Shown in pieces: positions 43,501-54,692 of a DNA stretch of 64,000 nt (positions are counted from its first letter, which is position 1; each line of letters starts with the position of its first letter). Source of the stretch: Axinella damicornis (Eukaryota > Porifera > Demospongiae > Axinellida > Axinellidae); assembly GCA_963931865.1 (NCBI GenBank), contig OZ007507.1, positions 18,225,086-18,289,085 on the forward strand. The letters run 5' to 3'. The notes beneath the pieces were generated by a model. It did not search any database. It saw nothing but the letters and a program-made list of their open reading frames with translations, and had not been told where the DNA came from. Position numbers and translations under genes: made by a program.

Positions 43501-46016
43501 CCATTGTAGAGAGCCCAAGAGAGGTTGTCCTCTTCTTGGAACTAGGTATTGGGACCCTGAACATTGTCCTATGTGGAGATCGAGGTCTATACTATATTAA
43601 TTGTGTCCGGGTCCACTATTGGGGGGGGGGGGGGTACTAGATACAGCATATATATTGCAACTCACCTAGCCTCATAGCCAACCTTAAGGCTCCTTTGATA
43701 TGGCATCAGTATTTCAAAAAACCTTCTCAACTCCTTTTTGATATCGCCTGCAGACCTACAGTCACGAGTAACTGGCAATTTCAGCGCCTATACAATGCAG
43801 AATTAGTGTATATATATACACCTGAGCAAATACCAGCCTGGTACTTACACAAGGATAAGCAACTCTCTCCATCCAAACTCCGGCATCTCTGCATGTCTCC
43901 TCCTTCTGGGCTCTGAACTCAATATTCTGCCGTCCCTGATGCACAGTAAATGTATAGGCTGTGCTTCAAGACATCCCTTTCCAATAGGATAACATTATGA
44001 TAGCTACAGTCTAGCTATACAGTACTGTAGCTAATTTAAAAGAAATGACACATTACCTGCATTTGCACAAGGCAGTGATTCTTTGTCTCACACACAGAAA
44101 AGAACCTTTCAATGTCACGTGAAACCTCAGGGGGGATTTCTATAGTCCAGACCTTGCAGCTCGTCTGTATGATCACATGGATATAGCTATAGTTAGGGGA
44201 GGACAACAGCTAGCTAGTACATGGCTTACCAAAAGTTGTTCCAATGCATCAGTGGCCATCCTAACATCGCCAAACACTCTCACATCATTCTCCCTTATCT
44301 CATAAAACCTCACATGAAGCAACTCCTCTGTAATCTGTCCATGATCTGAATAGAAGGCTGCAAAATCAGATGCCTGATACCCTATATATATAAACCAAGC
44401 ACAAACTCACCATTGAGTAGTTTCAGGTATCGAATCTTCATTGGTGGGAATGGAATATCTGTAGGCTGAACTTGCAGCTTTTCAGGCATGGGGTGGCTGG
44501 TATCAACTATTTGGCACCTTTCATCTGAAGTAGTGGATAGATAGTGCTGTCAAGTACTCTTTTAAACAGATTCAGGACTTGTTTACATCTAGTCTAGGAA
44601 ACATGGCTCCCTATGAAGTCATGTATACATATATCAGCAGTCAATATTGCAATACACATCACATGAATAGACTCTGAACATAGTACAATGCAGGTATAGT
44701 CACAACACAACACCCATGCATCAGTGAAATCGGACTGCAAACATGACAAACTTCTCAAATGCTAGCAAGCAAAACTGGCTAGTGAATACCATGCATATAA
44801 CACCTTACTTAGCTACGTAGTAGACAAGTGTACACGTCTGCCTGCACTATACTCGAGAAATAGTGAAGCCAGATGGAATTTTGAGGGGTGACTATACTTT
44901 GGAATGATGAATATGGTAGTACATGCTCATGGTATTCGGCTATCAGTTGGATAGACACGTAATTTTATGGAAATGGAAAACTCCACATGCTATTTGATCA
45001 CCAATTAGTAAGCAGTCAAAACAACATACTGTACACAGCATTTCAATAGTAAACTTGGTTTATGAAGGACACTATGTATTGGAATGCAGAGCAAGCAGTT
45101 GCTTTACGCTCTGTGTACGCACTATATACACAGCATGAACTCAGTCTATGTAGTATTGGAACGCAACAGGAATTGATCATGAGGCTCTACTACTGTATTA
45201 AGCACCAATCAGCCGAAACAACTACTTTGTTTGTGTAGTCCAAGTTCTAAGTATTGCATGAAGAGCTGGAGAGTAGCATGGGAATGAAGCTATAGACACA
45301 ATTGCAAACCTTTGACTTGTAGAAACATCTTTGGGAGATCCAGAGCAAGTCTCTCTTCACCAACCATTCTCAGAGCATAAGCTAGGAACTCCAAGGAAGG
45401 TAATCGATGCTTAGGTGGAGCATGTTTCAACCACACGGTAAGCATCTCCCGAAAATAACCATCAATCCCTTCATTGATCTGCAGTGGGTGCCCGGATATT
45501 ATTGTCAGTTGGTCAACATCAATTCCAAGCTGAACGCCAATATCTTTCCAATGTGGAGCAGCATTGCAACAAACAGCCATGAGAATAGGCAAATCCTCTG
45601 TACTTAGAGCATCCTTGGTGCCTGATGGGTATAAACACATGTACAATATAGCATGCAATGGTGCAAAATTTAGGAGCTCAAGGAGTACATTAACAGAAAG
45701 CTTGCATGTACTGCAGAAATGCTACATTATAAGTTTATACTTTTGAATTTACAAACTTTGCAGTAGAGGATGCAACCTGACGCCAATCAGCCCTCCCACC
45801 TCATTGTAGCAACCCCCGATTTGTGGCTACTGGCTTGGCTATAACTAGAACTATAGCTACTGCTTGCAACTGGCAAAAAAATAACAATCATGGATTTACA
45901 GTGCTTAAGCTGTTGTGTCCAAGTGTGTTTCACCAAATAAGATATTCGCTACTTGGATATCAGTTGGCATAATATTGATACCCACCAATCTTGCCTTCAG
46001 ACGGAACCTCAGACAT
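40518..46016 (-). CDS. Death-domain protein, 11 coding exons, about 529 aa
   Basis: Exons: 45986-46016, 45310-45621, 44411-44524, 44230-44345, 44057-44164, about 43851-43935, about 43666-43747, 41356-41574, 41130-41237, 40788-40995, 40518-40724 (stop TAG). Frames join without a stop and total 1,590 bases. The start MSEVPSEGKIG follows a short 5' leader in the same exon (from 46087). Residues 20-105 are a Death domain: LPILMAVCCNAAPHWKDIGV, QLGIDVDQL, then GYFREMLTVWL and LEFLAYALRMVGEERLA. Death domains mediate homotypic assembly in apoptosis and innate signalling. I do not recognise the remaining 420 residues; they include ENDVRVFGDVRMATDALEQL and a basic HPWKGKKWVL segment and end EDFQEFLDAAIEIASKLN. 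The junction between the exons near 43851 and 43747 is ambiguous (two acceptors fit). One intron holds a minisatellite and a long inverted-repeat element. Confidence 0.82.
41709..42340. mobile_element. MITE-like element with about 60-bp imperfect TIRs in intron
   Basis: The left arm, TAGTCTTCTTCAGGACACAC followed by AGTGAAAATACAACAT, is matched inverted on the right by GTTGTACTTTTCGTTGTGTG followed by CCTTGAAGAAGACTAGTA. The interior has no ORF. Confidence 0.75.
42958..43055. repeat. Dispersed repeat, inverted relative to the 61.1-kb copy
   Basis: TTAAGATTTTAA, GAAGTGGGATGTTCGTGGGG and ACTAGACTAGTGACG occur here and, in reverse complement and the same order, at about 61142-61265. Confidence 0.8.
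43125..43405. repeat. Degenerate minisatellite (GAAGCGGACGCAATCGGGGAGCAGCAG-like)
   Basis: About eight degenerate units of 27-40 bases share GAAGCGGACGCAATCGG and GGAGCAGCAG. It lies in an intron of the Death-domain gene. On the opposite strand it gives spurious S/A/C-rich ORFs. Confidence 0.75.
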
Positions 46017-47464
46017 CTTCAGTGGCACTCGACGACTTGACTTTCTATAGTCTCTGGTATACCGGAACTCCTCACTAAGCTCAGATCTGTGTAAACCAGT
46101 GTTGTGTGTCATTAACAACTGCTTACTCAATAATATTATGCTCTAGCTACAAGTCCAAGTCAATCAGTAGCAAAACTAGGACATGCCAAGCTATCTCCTG
46201 AAGAGAATTCATTGCAGGTCACAGTACAAGCTATAGTAGTGCCACAACAGCTGCATTCAGCACCGGTACCACAAACTAGAATAGCTACAGGGGTAGAGTA
46301 CTGGCCATGCATGCAGCCCTTAAATTTAAAGTGACATTGTTAGTGTGGGTAAACCTATACACAGAGTCAAACTATAGCATAAGTATAGGATGATCTATAC
46401 TACATCAACGCAGAGGTTATGCGATTTATCCTCTGTGGGAATCCTTGGCTGAGGCAGAGGATAACTTGAACTCCAAGTCAGTGTAGTAAATCCACAGACA
46501 ATCCACAAATCGAGTCAGTTGTAGCTGAATCCGGCTGGGACAGCTACAGCACTCTGATTTCAGCACAGTGCGAAGCACAACCGTTTTATCGATAGCCACA
46601 CACTGTGTAGCCTCGGGCTAGCAGAATCCTGGCGTGCGCACCGACTACTACGGTGACGGTGTACCCTCGCTTTCTGCCAGCTCGGGGCACAACTAGCTAG
46701 TTTGGTACTGTACACAAAAGGGCTGGCATATGTATACATAACGGAGGGGAATACCGAACGGTAGGGGATTTGCGGACGCCACCCCAGCTTTCACTCTCAG
46801 CATTATCTATGCTCTCAGCTAGCAGCAGTTTGCTCGTCCTACATAGTTCAAAGGTTACTAGCTACATCTAACACATAATTTATATGTACTTACGACAAAA
46901 TGCGAATGTGAGGGCCGCGTCAAGTGCTGTGTCTGGAATTTCCACAGCATCCGCCGGAGCAAGCTCTTACACGACAGCATACGCTGGCACAGTTCTGCTA
47001 CCAGTCCTCCCGCGCAGGTGATCTTTTGGGGGGAGGGGAGTGACACACTTTCTCCAGCATCGATATCGATACGCGCGCGCGGTTGACACACCCCATAATA
47101 ATAGCAAGTGCTTTTTCCACGCGCGCCGGTGGGCGTGACGTCTCACCTATAATATATCAATGCAGGCCACTGTGGGGCGAGCATGATCGAGTGTATACGC
47201 AGCCATTGCAGTGGAGCATGTGATGATTGCAGTGGCATCACCACAACAGAATGTCGGATGTCACACAAGTATGCACAGAACTGTATACCAGGAACAGTGA
47301 GTCACAGCATGCTCTATTATCCATGGTCACAGACACATCTGTGTCCAGGCTGAAGCAGACACCAATGTTGAATTTTTTCTCTAACAAAATGTCATCGTAG
47401 CTAGCTAATAGTGTAGAGAATCACTTAGCATACACAGCGTACAGATACATGCAGACTTACTAGC

Positions 47465-47835
47465 TATAATGCAGTTAACAAGTTTCTCCGTTAAACAGAT
47501 TGGTACATTTGTAAAGAGCTGAAGTTGCCATTGGTGTATAGCTACATCACTTGCCATTAATGCGCCTTTCGCATGTTATAGCTATACTGTATGTTGTCCT
47601 GTCATGCCAGTAGCAGTTTTAGGAAGGATGACCTGCTTGCTGATTTAATCTTACAAGGATGTATGACAATTAAGGATTAATGTCTCACTAAGCACGCGGG
47701 CAGTGCATCTGGTCTCTAATGAGCTATAGATATATTGTGGTTTAATTTTGCTGTCTGTAACACCCAAGAATTAAGGATCAAGACTAGCTACACTGGCCAG
47801 GCGTGACTCCTGGTGGCCGTGTATAGCTAAGTGTA
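47465..47835. repeat. Diverged direct repeat, copy 1
   Basis: Shares long stretches with 53955-54330, for example GCTGTCTGTAACACCCAA, AATTAAGGATCAAGACTA and GTGACTCCTGGTGGCCGTGT, in the same orientation and order. Confidence 0.8.
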
Positions 47836-48744
47836 ATCATATTGGTATAGTCTACTCTTCATTGGTATAGTGATATTGCTAGAATTATTCTGCTGATTGA
47901 TGGATTGAGGGGGGTAATTTAAGTTCATTTTTTAAGTTCATAAGGGGTACACTCTGTGGTATATGGCTGTGTCATTTCTGTGAAGCTTGATCCACCCACA
48001 GGCAGTTCTTGCCACTAACGCTAGAAGCGCATCACGCTGTGCAATCCGCTGCACAAAGATACTGACTAATCATAATTATTATCTTACTTGAGGCACATTC
48101 CAAGTTGGAGTCTGCACCAACTGTATAGCTACCATGGTAACTAGAGGTGTTCATAGAACACATACCCCGCGCTGTCATGAACGTCTACAGGCCAGGATGC
48201 ATGCAGTGCAGCTACAATCGACGTGACATCTCTGCCGATGCGCATCAAACAGGGCGGCTATCGCATATACTGTGTTCGTGTATGGCCATATCCAAGGTGT
48301 GGGAGTGACCGCTTACCGTATATACATATTGTGAAGTACATAGATCGTGAGAAAACACTGTTTCCTAGCGGTCATCTCGAAGCATGAAGTTTCCAAATGC
48401 ACTGCGTGTCCTGTTCTTGATGGGACTCTGAGGTCACGAAGAGGTGGAGCCAATGTTATGAATAGTTATGAAAAGTAGGAAATAGCCGAAATACAGCGAA
48501 ACGTAGCGCCTTGACTTCAGTCAGGTACACATAGAGCAGTTTTTGCTGTTTGACTCCATTTCGATGGTTTATGAGGGTCTATGCGGCTAGATTTCAATTT
48601 TCTTCGCCTGACTGACAGACGACTGACTGACTGATGGACAAAACCGATTGCTTAACCCCGCTTTGCACATGCGCGCGCGGGGTAATAAGGAACAGCTGCA
48701 GGTAGAGTGATTGAATTTAAATATAGACCATGCACTTGTGCACT

Positions 48745-48890
48745 TCCTGTGGGTGGAGCTTCACAGAAATGACACAGCCCTAAAATTAATATGCTGGAAC
48801 CCAAAACCTATGCTGGGCACTTCGCATAATTATCAGATTTGCAGAACACAGTTTCCGTGAGAATCCACAGAATCTGCAATGTTCCACGGG
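48745..48890. repeat. Dispersed repeat, copy related to 10085-10215
   Basis: CACTTCCTGTGGGTGGAGCT, TTTGCAGAACACAGTTTCC and AATCCAC occur in the same order and spacing in both places. The 10-kb copy lies in a Calx-beta intron. Confidence 0.75.
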
Positions 48891-50084
48891 ATCCGCAGTG
48901 TTGCAACCAATTGTATGATTAGCTATATAGCTATAGGTCTGGTTCGAAACCGTAACAGAAACTGTGAGTCAGACACATCCGTGACAGCATGCTGCACACT
49001 GGCATCTTTACTGCCATATGCAGTACGTAGTCCCATCACTGTAGCTATTAGTCCATGAGCTGTCTCTAGCACGTTGACATGAGTGTCATTGAGTGACTCC
49101 TGTGGTAACTTTTGATCGGAATGCCGTATGCACTTATACCGCCGCTACGTAGGGCATGACAAGCAGAACCCCAAATCTTATTATTGCGAGTCAGCACATT
49201 CCAATCACAACATAGAGTCAGAGTTCATAATCAGGGTTCCCATACAGAGTTCTAGATATAGTCTTGAATTCTCACATCGTTACACACTTCATTTTTACCA
49301 TGCTATAGTGCTCGAAATTCTCTATCCATAGTTGTGTCACCTTGAGTGGGCGGCTCAAAGAAGCCGCACGAAATGGGGGCCTTGGGGCGCAGGCATATAC
49401 CTATGAGAGGTATACGTTATACGTAGCTAGCTAGCTACGTAGCTGATGACAGGTTTCACTGCATCAGGTGGCAACCAGCTAGGCTTATTTCTCTTTTCAA
49501 TTGAGAGGGCAGCAACAAGGTCAGTGAGTCTCTGTTCATGGTACTGATACGATAGGGCCCCCAAGAAGTGACATTATTGGTAAGATAGCTATGACCTTCG
49601 ATATTTTAATGCCACACTTGATGAGTACTCAATATCCATGGCTGGGAGCATGGCTTAGCACTTTTGTCAGTAGCTAGCAGGTAAATGAAAGTAGCTATAT
49701 TATATCTAATTTCACTTTAGATGTTCGCTTCACGTTGATGCTGGTACAGTAGTTCAGTCAAAATCGGTTTGCAGGTTACCAAATAGGCTTACTCAAGTCG
49801 GTGGGTGTGTCCAGTGAGGACATCATCGTGCAGTTAAGAGGTGTGGCTATAGATTGGGATAGTTCTTGGGGTGAACAACAACGTCTTGTACATTGGTTGT
49901 CAATCATAGTACACTCTCAGTTAGTTGTGGGCCTCAGTTCAATTGTCAGTCCCGGGGGGGGGGGGGGTTCTGAACCTCTGAAACCTCCCTGCCTTTGCCC
50001 CTGCATTGCTCACGACATTCAGTGGCCAATGAAATTCCTAGTCTCATTCCAGTATGCCTATGAATTCCATCAAGAGCGGGTCAT

Positions 50085-50240
50085 TGATTCCATGGCCCAG
50101 AAATTCCAAGGCACATGAAATTCCATGGTCCACGAAATTCCATTGCATGCACTGCAGCAGTTGAAATTCTATGGCTCATAGACATGCTAGGCCATGGGCC
50201 ATGGAATTTCTGGGCCATGGAATTTCATGGCCCATGGATG
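50085..50240. repeat. Cluster of GAAATTCCATGG motifs in both orientations
   Basis: The 12-mer and near variants occur about four times direct and three times inverted within 150 bases, together with CATGGGCCATGG palindromes. Confidence 0.75.
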
Positions 50241-50269
50241 GGCAATTGAATTACATGGGCATGTCTAGC

Positions 50270-51640
50270 ATTACGGCATTGTGCATGTATGGTTGTGTCT
50301 AGCATGACATTGTAGGCATTGTGTGAGAAAGCATTGTGACTAGCATGGCAATTGAAGGCATTGTGCAATGATGGATGCTAATACGCTTTTTACTTACACG
50401 TATATACTCATAATAATTGTGCTCATTCCCAGGCCTGACGGGCCTAGGAATGCCTAGGTTTTATGAGCATTTGTGGTTATGTTACTCAAATCCTTGGGTG
50501 TTGGTTGTGTGGGTGTTGGGCATAATTCAGGGGGGGTTGTTGAATGCTATATCCGTCAACGAGACACAGCCATACCCATTGCATGTATCATGTGTACTGT
50601 ACAAGCACATGCACGCTTACCTTTGGAGTTGCTCTACTGCCGTTGCTGTCGCACAACAATTCGTGACATCGTATGGTGCTTTTTTGTTCTTGACTGCTGG
50701 AAAATTTGTCCCAAACTTTTGCCCGCCCTGTGCAAGTCACAATAATGGAAGTGCTACCACCCACACCTACAGTTTTACCATGGCATGAAGGCATTCTACA
50801 AGGCTATAGCCACCCCACTCCTCTGGAGCTTCAGGAAATGAGTGCTGTACATACCTAGAATACTCTCACAACCAAGCCACAATTCTGTATGTGGCATGCA
50901 GTACTAGCACTACTTATTACAGTTCCCGTGTTGTGCCAGTTTGTGTAACCCATACATAGCTAGTATTCTGTGGCCTGAGGTTGTGCTATTCTCAGTCAAA
51001 GTTGTGATGACAGTAATGTGCATGCAAATGAAAACACTCAACATTCTGCACACACACTTGCTCACGCTCGCCCCACAATGCAATGTATTCCCACATAGCC
51101 ATGTGGTTTGGTAAACCAGAGGTGTGGTGGGCTGTATATGCCGCACGTGTGCAGATTCGCCCAACTGCCCAAAGGTTAACTGCACTGAGCAGCATGACAT
51201 TTGTAGGCATTGTGTGTGAAAGCATTGTGTCTAGCATGCATGCATTGTGCAACGTTGCTAATATGCTTTCTACTTGCACGTGCATGCTGTGAAAAGTGTT
51301 GAGGCTATGTGCATAGTGCATGTTTCCTTATTGCCCTGGAAATCTCATTTTCATAGTAGCTAGGCCATTACCTCATGGCTGATATGGGCTACATTCCTCC
51401 CTGCCCTAGCTGTGCGAGTCACAATAAAATGGATGCACTCTACATGAGTTAATTATATATACTTCCACTCACATGGCACAAAGGTATTCTGCAAGGTTAT
51501 ATAAATTATTATAGCCACCCCACTGCTTGGGAGCTTGATATATAGGAAATGAGTGCTATTCTTACAATGCTCTCACTACCAAACACAATTCTACATGTAG
51601 CATACATTACTGGCACTAATTATTGCAAGTTGATTGGTCA
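50270..51640. repeat. Diverged tandem duplication, unit about 0.9 kb
   Basis: Three landmarks recur in order: GCATTGTGTG.GAAAGCATTGTG (50317 and 51208), GTCACAATAA.ATGGA.. (50735 and 51418), and GCCACCCCACT...GGAAATGAGTGCT (50809 and 51512). The copies differ by many substitutions and small indels. Confidence 0.75.
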
Positions 51641-51903
51641 TACAGCATGCCGTGCTATAGCTATATGTGACATGTCACAGTCTCTTACAAGACAAAATAA
51701 TTATGGTAGGAGGGGAACCTTTCATGCACCCATACGTTAAGTCACAATCATCTTAATTTCATCATCTGAAATTTTGAGTCATAATAGACTTGAGTGCTGA
51801 GTATAGCTACTACATGTTCACATCCTACGAGCATGCAAACAAAGTGCTTAGCAACAGTCCAAAATTAACCAAGTGCTTTCCTCAAGTCAAAATATCTAAT
51901 TGT

Positions 51904-53067
51904 TTACAGTCCTGTGGCACATTGGCCATCAGGAAGAGTGATGCTGTTACCACTGCCAGTTGGTGCTGGATTGTTGTCAGTGCATGAGAGAGTTTCAAAA
52001 GAATTGTTGATAAACGTGACTCCACCAGTGTTCTTGTTTACACTACCGGAAGTAACTAGATTGTTAACAATTTCAACCAGGCCACCAATCTGCTCCACTG
52101 TAAGTGACAGGTCAATGTTATTCTGAACTGTGACAGCGCCACTGACCAGCACAACAGAAATGCCTTCCAAGTTAAAATCGCTGTCTTTCACAGTCACGGT
52201 TCCAGTCACATCACTAACAGAAAAATCTCCGAGAGTATCCAAGTTCTCTATAACCACATTTCCTACTTGTTTAGTAATCATTGTGTCACTGTCTGCAACC
52301 ACATCACAGATGGTGAGGAAACCCACATTAAGGTTCAGTTGTAGATCGCTCACAGCCGGCACTGTTTGAAGAGTAACGTCACCAGTATGCTCTGTCACGG
52401 TAAAATCACCACTGGGGAGAATTGCGCCAATCACTGTCACTGTACCAGTTCCTTTGCTTGAACTGATCCCTTGATCAAGCGTTGTTGCTGCACAATTGGG
52501 ACTGTTTGCATTAATCTCTACATCACCTTGGCGTTGCTGCAACAACAAACCACCAACAGATGAGCCACAGAATTCAACAATTCCACTGCCCCCCAGCACA
52601 GAGACAGTTCCTATTGTCGATAAACCATTTGCAAATAAGTCACCAGAGTTGACGAGACTGAGGCCTGCGAGCGTTCCAGACACAATTGCATCTCCAGGAG
52701 TGTTGTCAATTGTCACTGATCCAAGAGTAGCCGTTGCACCAATAACCAGTTCCACAAGTGAACCTGCACTTTGTGCCTGCACCGCACCGAGTACAGTCAC
52801 AGCAACCAACTCAGCCCTGGTAACAGTGCCACTTAGCTGAATGTCACCATTGACTGTTGAAATGCCTTTAGCCACAAGGGTTCCCGTTGAGCAAAACACA
52901 TTGCCAGTGACAGTTGCACCATCCAAAATGCAGTCTCCATTGCATATGACGTCGCTGGTAATGGTTCCTGAGATGACCCCACTGCACTGCACCTGGGCAG
53001 AGCAAAGGTGGCTCCATCCAACCACAATGCCTACAGCCACCAATAGCTGTGTAAGTATGCGATTCAT
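51904..53067 (-). CDS. Intronless secreted protein with beta-solenoid-like sequence, 387 aa
   Basis: A single 387-codon ORF from ATG 53067. Residues 1-24 (MNRILTQLLVAVGIVVGWSH...) are a signal peptide, probably cut after CSA. The mature protein is almost free of lysine and arginine. It is built of short alternating hydrophobic/polar strands rich in V, T, S, G, D and N, such as GTVTVKDSDF and SGAVTVQNNI, the pattern of a right-handed beta-helix. Cysteines cluster near the start (CSGV..., CNGDC) and at the end (LSCTDN...GQCATGL). It has no membrane anchor. I do not recognise the family. The lack of introns stands out among genes with many; a retrocopy, a transfer from bacteria or simple intron loss are all possible. 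A TATA box and a leader hairpin lie upstream. Confidence 0.85.
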   Translation of the reverse strand: MNRILTQLLVAVGIVVGWSHLCSAQVQCSGVISGTITSDVICNGDCILDGATVTGNVFCSTGTLVAKGISTVNGDIQLSGTVTRAELVAVTVLGAVQAQSAGSLVELVIGATATLGSVTIDNTPGDAIVSGTLAGLSLVNSGDLFANGLSTIGTVSVLGGSGIVEFCGSSVGGLLLQQRQGDVEINANSPNCAATTLDQGISSSKGTGTVTVIGAILPSGDFTVTEHTGDVTLQTVPAVSDLQLNLNVGFLTICDVVADSDTMITKQVGNVVIENLDTLGDFSVSDVTGTVTVKDSDFNLEGISVVLVSGAVTVQNNIDLSLTVEQIGGLVEIVNNLVTSGSVNKNTGGVTFINNSFETLSCTDNNPAPTGSGNSITLPDGQCATGL

Positions 53068-53079
53068 GTTGTCAGAACT

Positions 53080-53104
53080 CCAACTAAAACTTGTTTTTAG
53101 TTGG
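53080..53104 (-). promoter_or_regulatory. Perfect hairpin in the leader of the intronless gene
   Basis: CCAACTAAAA and TTTTAGTTGG pair perfectly over 10 bases around a 5-base loop, 12 bases upstream of the ATG. If transcription starts 25-30 bases after the TATA box, the stem would sit close to the 5' end of the mRNA. Confidence 0.6.
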
Positions 53105-53124
53105 TGAGTGAAGAGGCTGCATGC

Positions 53125-53131
53125 CTTTATA
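53125..53131 (-). promoter_or_regulatory. TATA box of the intronless gene
   Basis: TATAAAG on the minus strand, 58-64 bases upstream of the start codon. It is the clearest core-promoter element of any host gene in the window. Confidence 0.6.
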
Positions 53132-53954
53132 CTAATCAGTGTTAAGTGTTCTTGAGTACAAAGGCTTCAGAACTAAATTTCACCAGTCAAAACAGACGAA
53201 GTGATGCTAGCTACTTGTTTGTCTGGTTCGATTCCATGGTGTGGTGTCTGAACAAAATTAGAATTTAGGGAGTTCTGCTATCCCTATATACATCTCCATA
53301 TATTTTGCATGTTTATAACTCTGTAAAATTATTGATGGTCTGTCACATTTCGAATTATTCCACCTCTCGATAAACCTAAGAAACAAGGATTTGGCTCAGT
53401 CCCATCCCATTTTAAAATGTAGAATTTAGTGATGCTACACACATCATCCTGATATGAGAAGAAGAGGAAAGAAGAGCATAAGAGGAAAGAAGGGGGAAGG
53501 AGGAGTGAGCTGAGGTGTTGTTTTCCAAACATGGACTACACAAGATAGTTTTATTCCAGTACGTCACCCCTGGGTGTGTAAGACAGTCAGTGTAGTCAGG
53601 GATATCGGAATATCTGCATGCTTGATGTAGTCCTCAATGGAAACTGCATAAAGCATGCCATAAAGAACTGATGCAGACCAGTCCTTCAGGATGTGACGTC
53701 ACCCATGTACAAGCTCTATGAAGCAGGAATTTCACATTAAGACATCATAAAAGGATAGGACTACATGTTCACACATCCGGCATGCAGATTTAATGTTATA
53801 AGAATAGGATAAGGATTAATGTCTCTCCATATATGGGCAGTGTGTCTGTAGCCACCAAATAAGGACCAGCTATATAGTACTGCACTGGCCAGGAGGGAAA
53901 TACACATTACCTGTGGCTTCATGATCATATCCTGCAGAATAGGTCGATCCGCAT

Positions 53955-54330
53955 CACAGCTTATAACAAGTTTATCCTTTAAACAGATTGAGTTGAAGTT
54001 ACCATTTGTATATACATCACTTGCCATTGATGCATTGAATGTCTTGTGCATGGCTACTGGCTATACTGTACATATTCCTGTTGTGCCAGTAGCCTAGTCT
54101 TAGGCAGGAATTCCATGTAGCTATACTGTAAGAGACCATGTAAAGGATGACTTGCATGCTCATATAAGGATGTGCGACAAGGGGATTAATGTCTCACCAT
54201 GCGTGTGGGCAGTGGGTCTGCATGGTCTTTGGAGTGTGTGGTTTTGCTGTCTGTAACACCCAACAATTAAGGATCAAGACTATAGCTACACTGGCCAGGA
54301 GTGACTCCTGGTGGCCGTGTAGAAGCACTA
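53955..54330. repeat. Diverged direct repeat, copy 2
   Basis: Pairs with 47465-47835. A shorter third copy of its right half is visible at about 53795-53905 (GGATTAATGTCTC, GGGCAGTG, CACTGGCCAGGAG). Confidence 0.75.
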
Positions 54331-54692
54331 GACTAGTGTAGTCTATATCTGCTTGATGTAGTCTTCAGTGGTAAGGATACACTAGAATTATGGATTGGGA
54401 GGTTTAAGTTTGTGGCCATTGTTGAATTGTGATCGGTACAGCACTTGTTGATTCATTGACCAATCATCTCAAAGGAGAACAAAGCATCTGTCAGTGCGAC
54501 TATTCATTCATTGTATACAAGCATAAACGCATATGAACACAGATTCTGAAATCTTGTGGCACAAAAACCAAAAAAAAGGAGATTGCTAGGTGGCTGAAAG
54601 ATACTAGCTACTGCTATCACTCCTTGTTCTAAACATTGAAGATGAGATTGTCTAAACATTGAAGATGAGATTGTTTGAAGGATTGACATATG

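Larger units (their letters stand above)
46088..51903. other. Intergenic region without recognisable gene
   Basis: The left part probably holds the promoter and a non-coding first exon of the Death-domain gene; a good donor (TTTTGTC then GTAAGT) lies at about 46890 on the minus strand. The rest contains diverged repeats (47465-47835; 48745-48890, similar to 10085-10215; 50085-50240; and a duplicated block 50270-51640). No ORF shows domain motifs or splice support. Confidence 0.55.
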
